DNA of 64,000 bases from Propionibacteriales bacterium (GTDB lineage: Bacteria > Actinomycetota > Actinomycetes > Propionibacteriales > Nocardioidaceae): contig JAPLCB010000009.1 in the NCBI GenBank assembly GCA_026392455.1, positions 372,001 through 436,000 of the forward strand, in the 5' to 3' direction. The translations under genes were made by a program, and so were the position numbers. Position 1 is the stretch's first letter. Every line of letters begins with the position of its first letter. Below the pieces are notes generated by a model, which worked only from the letters and a program-made list of their open reading frames with translations, made no database searches and was not told the DNA's origin. Shown piece after piece: positions 62,902-64,000 of the stretch.

Positions 62902-64000
62902 CTACATCCGAAAGACGCCGAAACCTCGGCGTCCCTCGATCACTTGTGAGTGGACGGCGGACAGCGCCATCCCCAGGACCGTCCTGGTGTCGCGAGGATC
63001 AATGACTCCGTCGTCGTAGATCCGCGCGGTGGTGAAGAACGCGTGCGATTCCTTCTCGATCTGTTCCTCGATCGCCAGCCGCTGCCGGGCGTCCGCGTCG
63101 AGGTCGAACTCGCGGCCAGCCGATTCCGCCGCCTGGCGGCCCACGATGGACAACACCCCGGCGAGCTGTTGTGCGCCCATGACCGCGAGACGCGCGTTGA
63201 CCCAGGCAAACATCAGTCGCGGGTCGTAGGCGCGCCCGGACATGCCGTAGTTTCCCGCCCCGAAGGAGGCGCCGATGTTGATCGTGATGTGCGGCACCGT
63301 GCTGTTCGCGACCGCGTTGATCATCTTGGCGCCGTCTTTGATGATCCCGCCCTGCTCATACGACGTGCCCACCATGTATCCGGTGGTGTTCTGCAGGAAG
63401 ATCAACGGTGTGTCTGTCTGGTTCGCGAGGAGGATGAACTCGGCGGCCTTCTTGGCCTCTTCGCTGAACATCACCCCGCGGTGGTTCGCCAAGATCCCGA
63501 CCGGGAAGCCGTGGATGGTCGCCCATCCGGTAACCAGGCTGGTGCCGTAGCGGGACTTGTACTCGCTGAAGCGGGAGCCGTCGACGACGCGCGCCAGAAT
63601 CTCGCGGGGATCCACCGGTGTGCGGAAATTTTCCGGTGTGATGCCCAGCAACTCCTCCGAGTCGTAAAGCGGCTCCTCGGGAACGGAACTCAGCCCGGGG
63701 CCGAGCTTGCGCCACCCGAGGTCGGCCACAATCTCGCGTCCGATCCTGATGCAATCACGCTCGTCGACCGCGAACATGTCGGCCAGGCCGGATACTTCGG
63801 CATGCATGCGAGCGCCGCCGAGCTGCTCGTCGTCAGCGTCCTCGCCGGTCGCCATCTTGACCAGTGGCGGACCGCCGAGGAACACCTTGGCCTGTCCGTC
63901 CACCAGCACGCAGTAGTCGCACATGCCCGGGACGTAGGCTCCACCGGCGGTCGAATTCCCGAAGACCAGCGCGATCGTCGGGACCCCCTCGGCGGAGAGG
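62902..64000 (-). CDS. Acyl-CoA carboxylase beta subunit, 5' part outside window
   Basis: Partial: the frame is open to the window edge ('[20 protein letters not shown]' encoded near 63940-63999). Carboxyltransferase motifs '[13 protein letters not shown]', '[20 protein letters not shown]', '[20 protein letters not shown]' and '[19 protein letters not shown]', as in methylcrotonyl/geranyl-CoA carboxylase type. 9 bp upstream of the alpha-subunit gene. Transfers the carboxyl group to the acyl-CoA. Substrate class cannot be settled from this part. Confidence 0.92.
   Translation of the reverse strand, partial: LSAEGVPTIALVFGNSTAGGAYVPGMCDYCVLVDGQAKVFLGGPPLVKMATGEDADDEQLGGARMHAEVSGLADMFAVDERDCIRIGREIVADLGWRKLGPGLSSVPEEPLYDSEELLGITPENFRTPVDPREILARVVDGSRFSEYKSRYGTSLVTGWATIHGFPVGILANHRGVMFSEEAKKAAEFILLANQTDTPLIFLQNTTGYMVGTSYEQGGIIKDGAKMINAVANSTVPHITINIGASFGAGNYGMSGRAYDPRLMFAWVNARLAVMGAQQLAGVLSIVGRQAAESAGREFDLDADARQRLAIEEQIEKESHAFFTTARIYDDGVIDPRDTRTVLGMALSAVHSQVIEGRRGFGVFRM

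Overview
The window is about 70% GC, with short intergenic gaps, many 4-bp ATGA/GTGA gene overlaps, frequent GTG starts, and actinobacterial families (DUF3263, F420-type oxidoreductase, DtxR/IdeR-type iron boxes, HspR-like MerR beside hsp20, a KstR-type operator). It looks like the chromosome of a high-GC actinobacterium, most plausibly Nocardioides or a close relative. The taxon is inferred from gene content and style, not from a marker gene.

Layout. 1-9.3 kb: end of a secreted lipase, three membrane proteins (two with N-terminal zinc ribbons), an LLM-type oxidoreductase, a type III glutamine synthetase and two small-function genes. 9.4-12.3 kb: TetR-sulfotransferase pair divergent from a quinone oxidoreductase. 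12.3-15.3 kb: a DrrAB-like ABC exporter with two cyclic-nucleotide-binding-fold proteins and an overlooked 35-residue ORF. 15.4-20.2 kb: a compact operon of a secreted cysteine-containing protein, a lipoprotein, a peptidoglycan-binding HlyD-like adaptor and a MacB-type ABC pair. 20.2-27.0 kb: an iron/siderophore regulon (siderophore-interacting reductase, IrtB-like ABC exporter, FecCDE-type importer, binding lipoprotein) with three iron boxes. 27.0-29.8 kb: a KstR-type operator between a membrane protein and a ketosteroid-isomerase-like/thioesterase/acyltransferase operon. 29.8-39.7 kb: a 2982-residue secreted protein with 18 DUF11-type repeats and an upstream class F-like sortase. 39.8-42.9 kb: MerR/hsp20 pair, acyl-CoA dehydrogenase, secreted protein. 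43.0-49.2 kb: a thiol-redox operon (MMPL transporter, AhpD-like, Cys-rich peptide, DUF2892, DsbA, VKOR, and a class V PLP enzyme) behind a promoter flanked and overlapped by two CsoR/CstR-type sites.

At 49.3-49.45 kb there are two near-identical 42-bp copies of the 3' end of a tRNA-Ala gene, each lacking the 5' half. They look like attachment-site scars. Everything to the right (49.75-64 kb) has a less GC-biased style and reads as a catabolic island: thiolase, a fadB-type gene with a one-base frameshift, two regulators, a DUF445/Abi-alpha-like pair, then an operon of acyl-CoA dehydrogenase, TetR, AtuA-like protein, TIGR03084-like protein and both subunits of a biotin-dependent acyl-CoA carboxylase. 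This set resembles acyclic-terpenoid or branched-chain acyl-CoA degradation (Atu/Liu logic).

Best candidates for something new are the secreted-protein/adaptor/MacB operon, the CsoR/CstR-like thiol-redox operon, the DUF11 giant protein with a sortase but no visible sorting signal, and the tRNA-Ala-flanked AtuA-type island.
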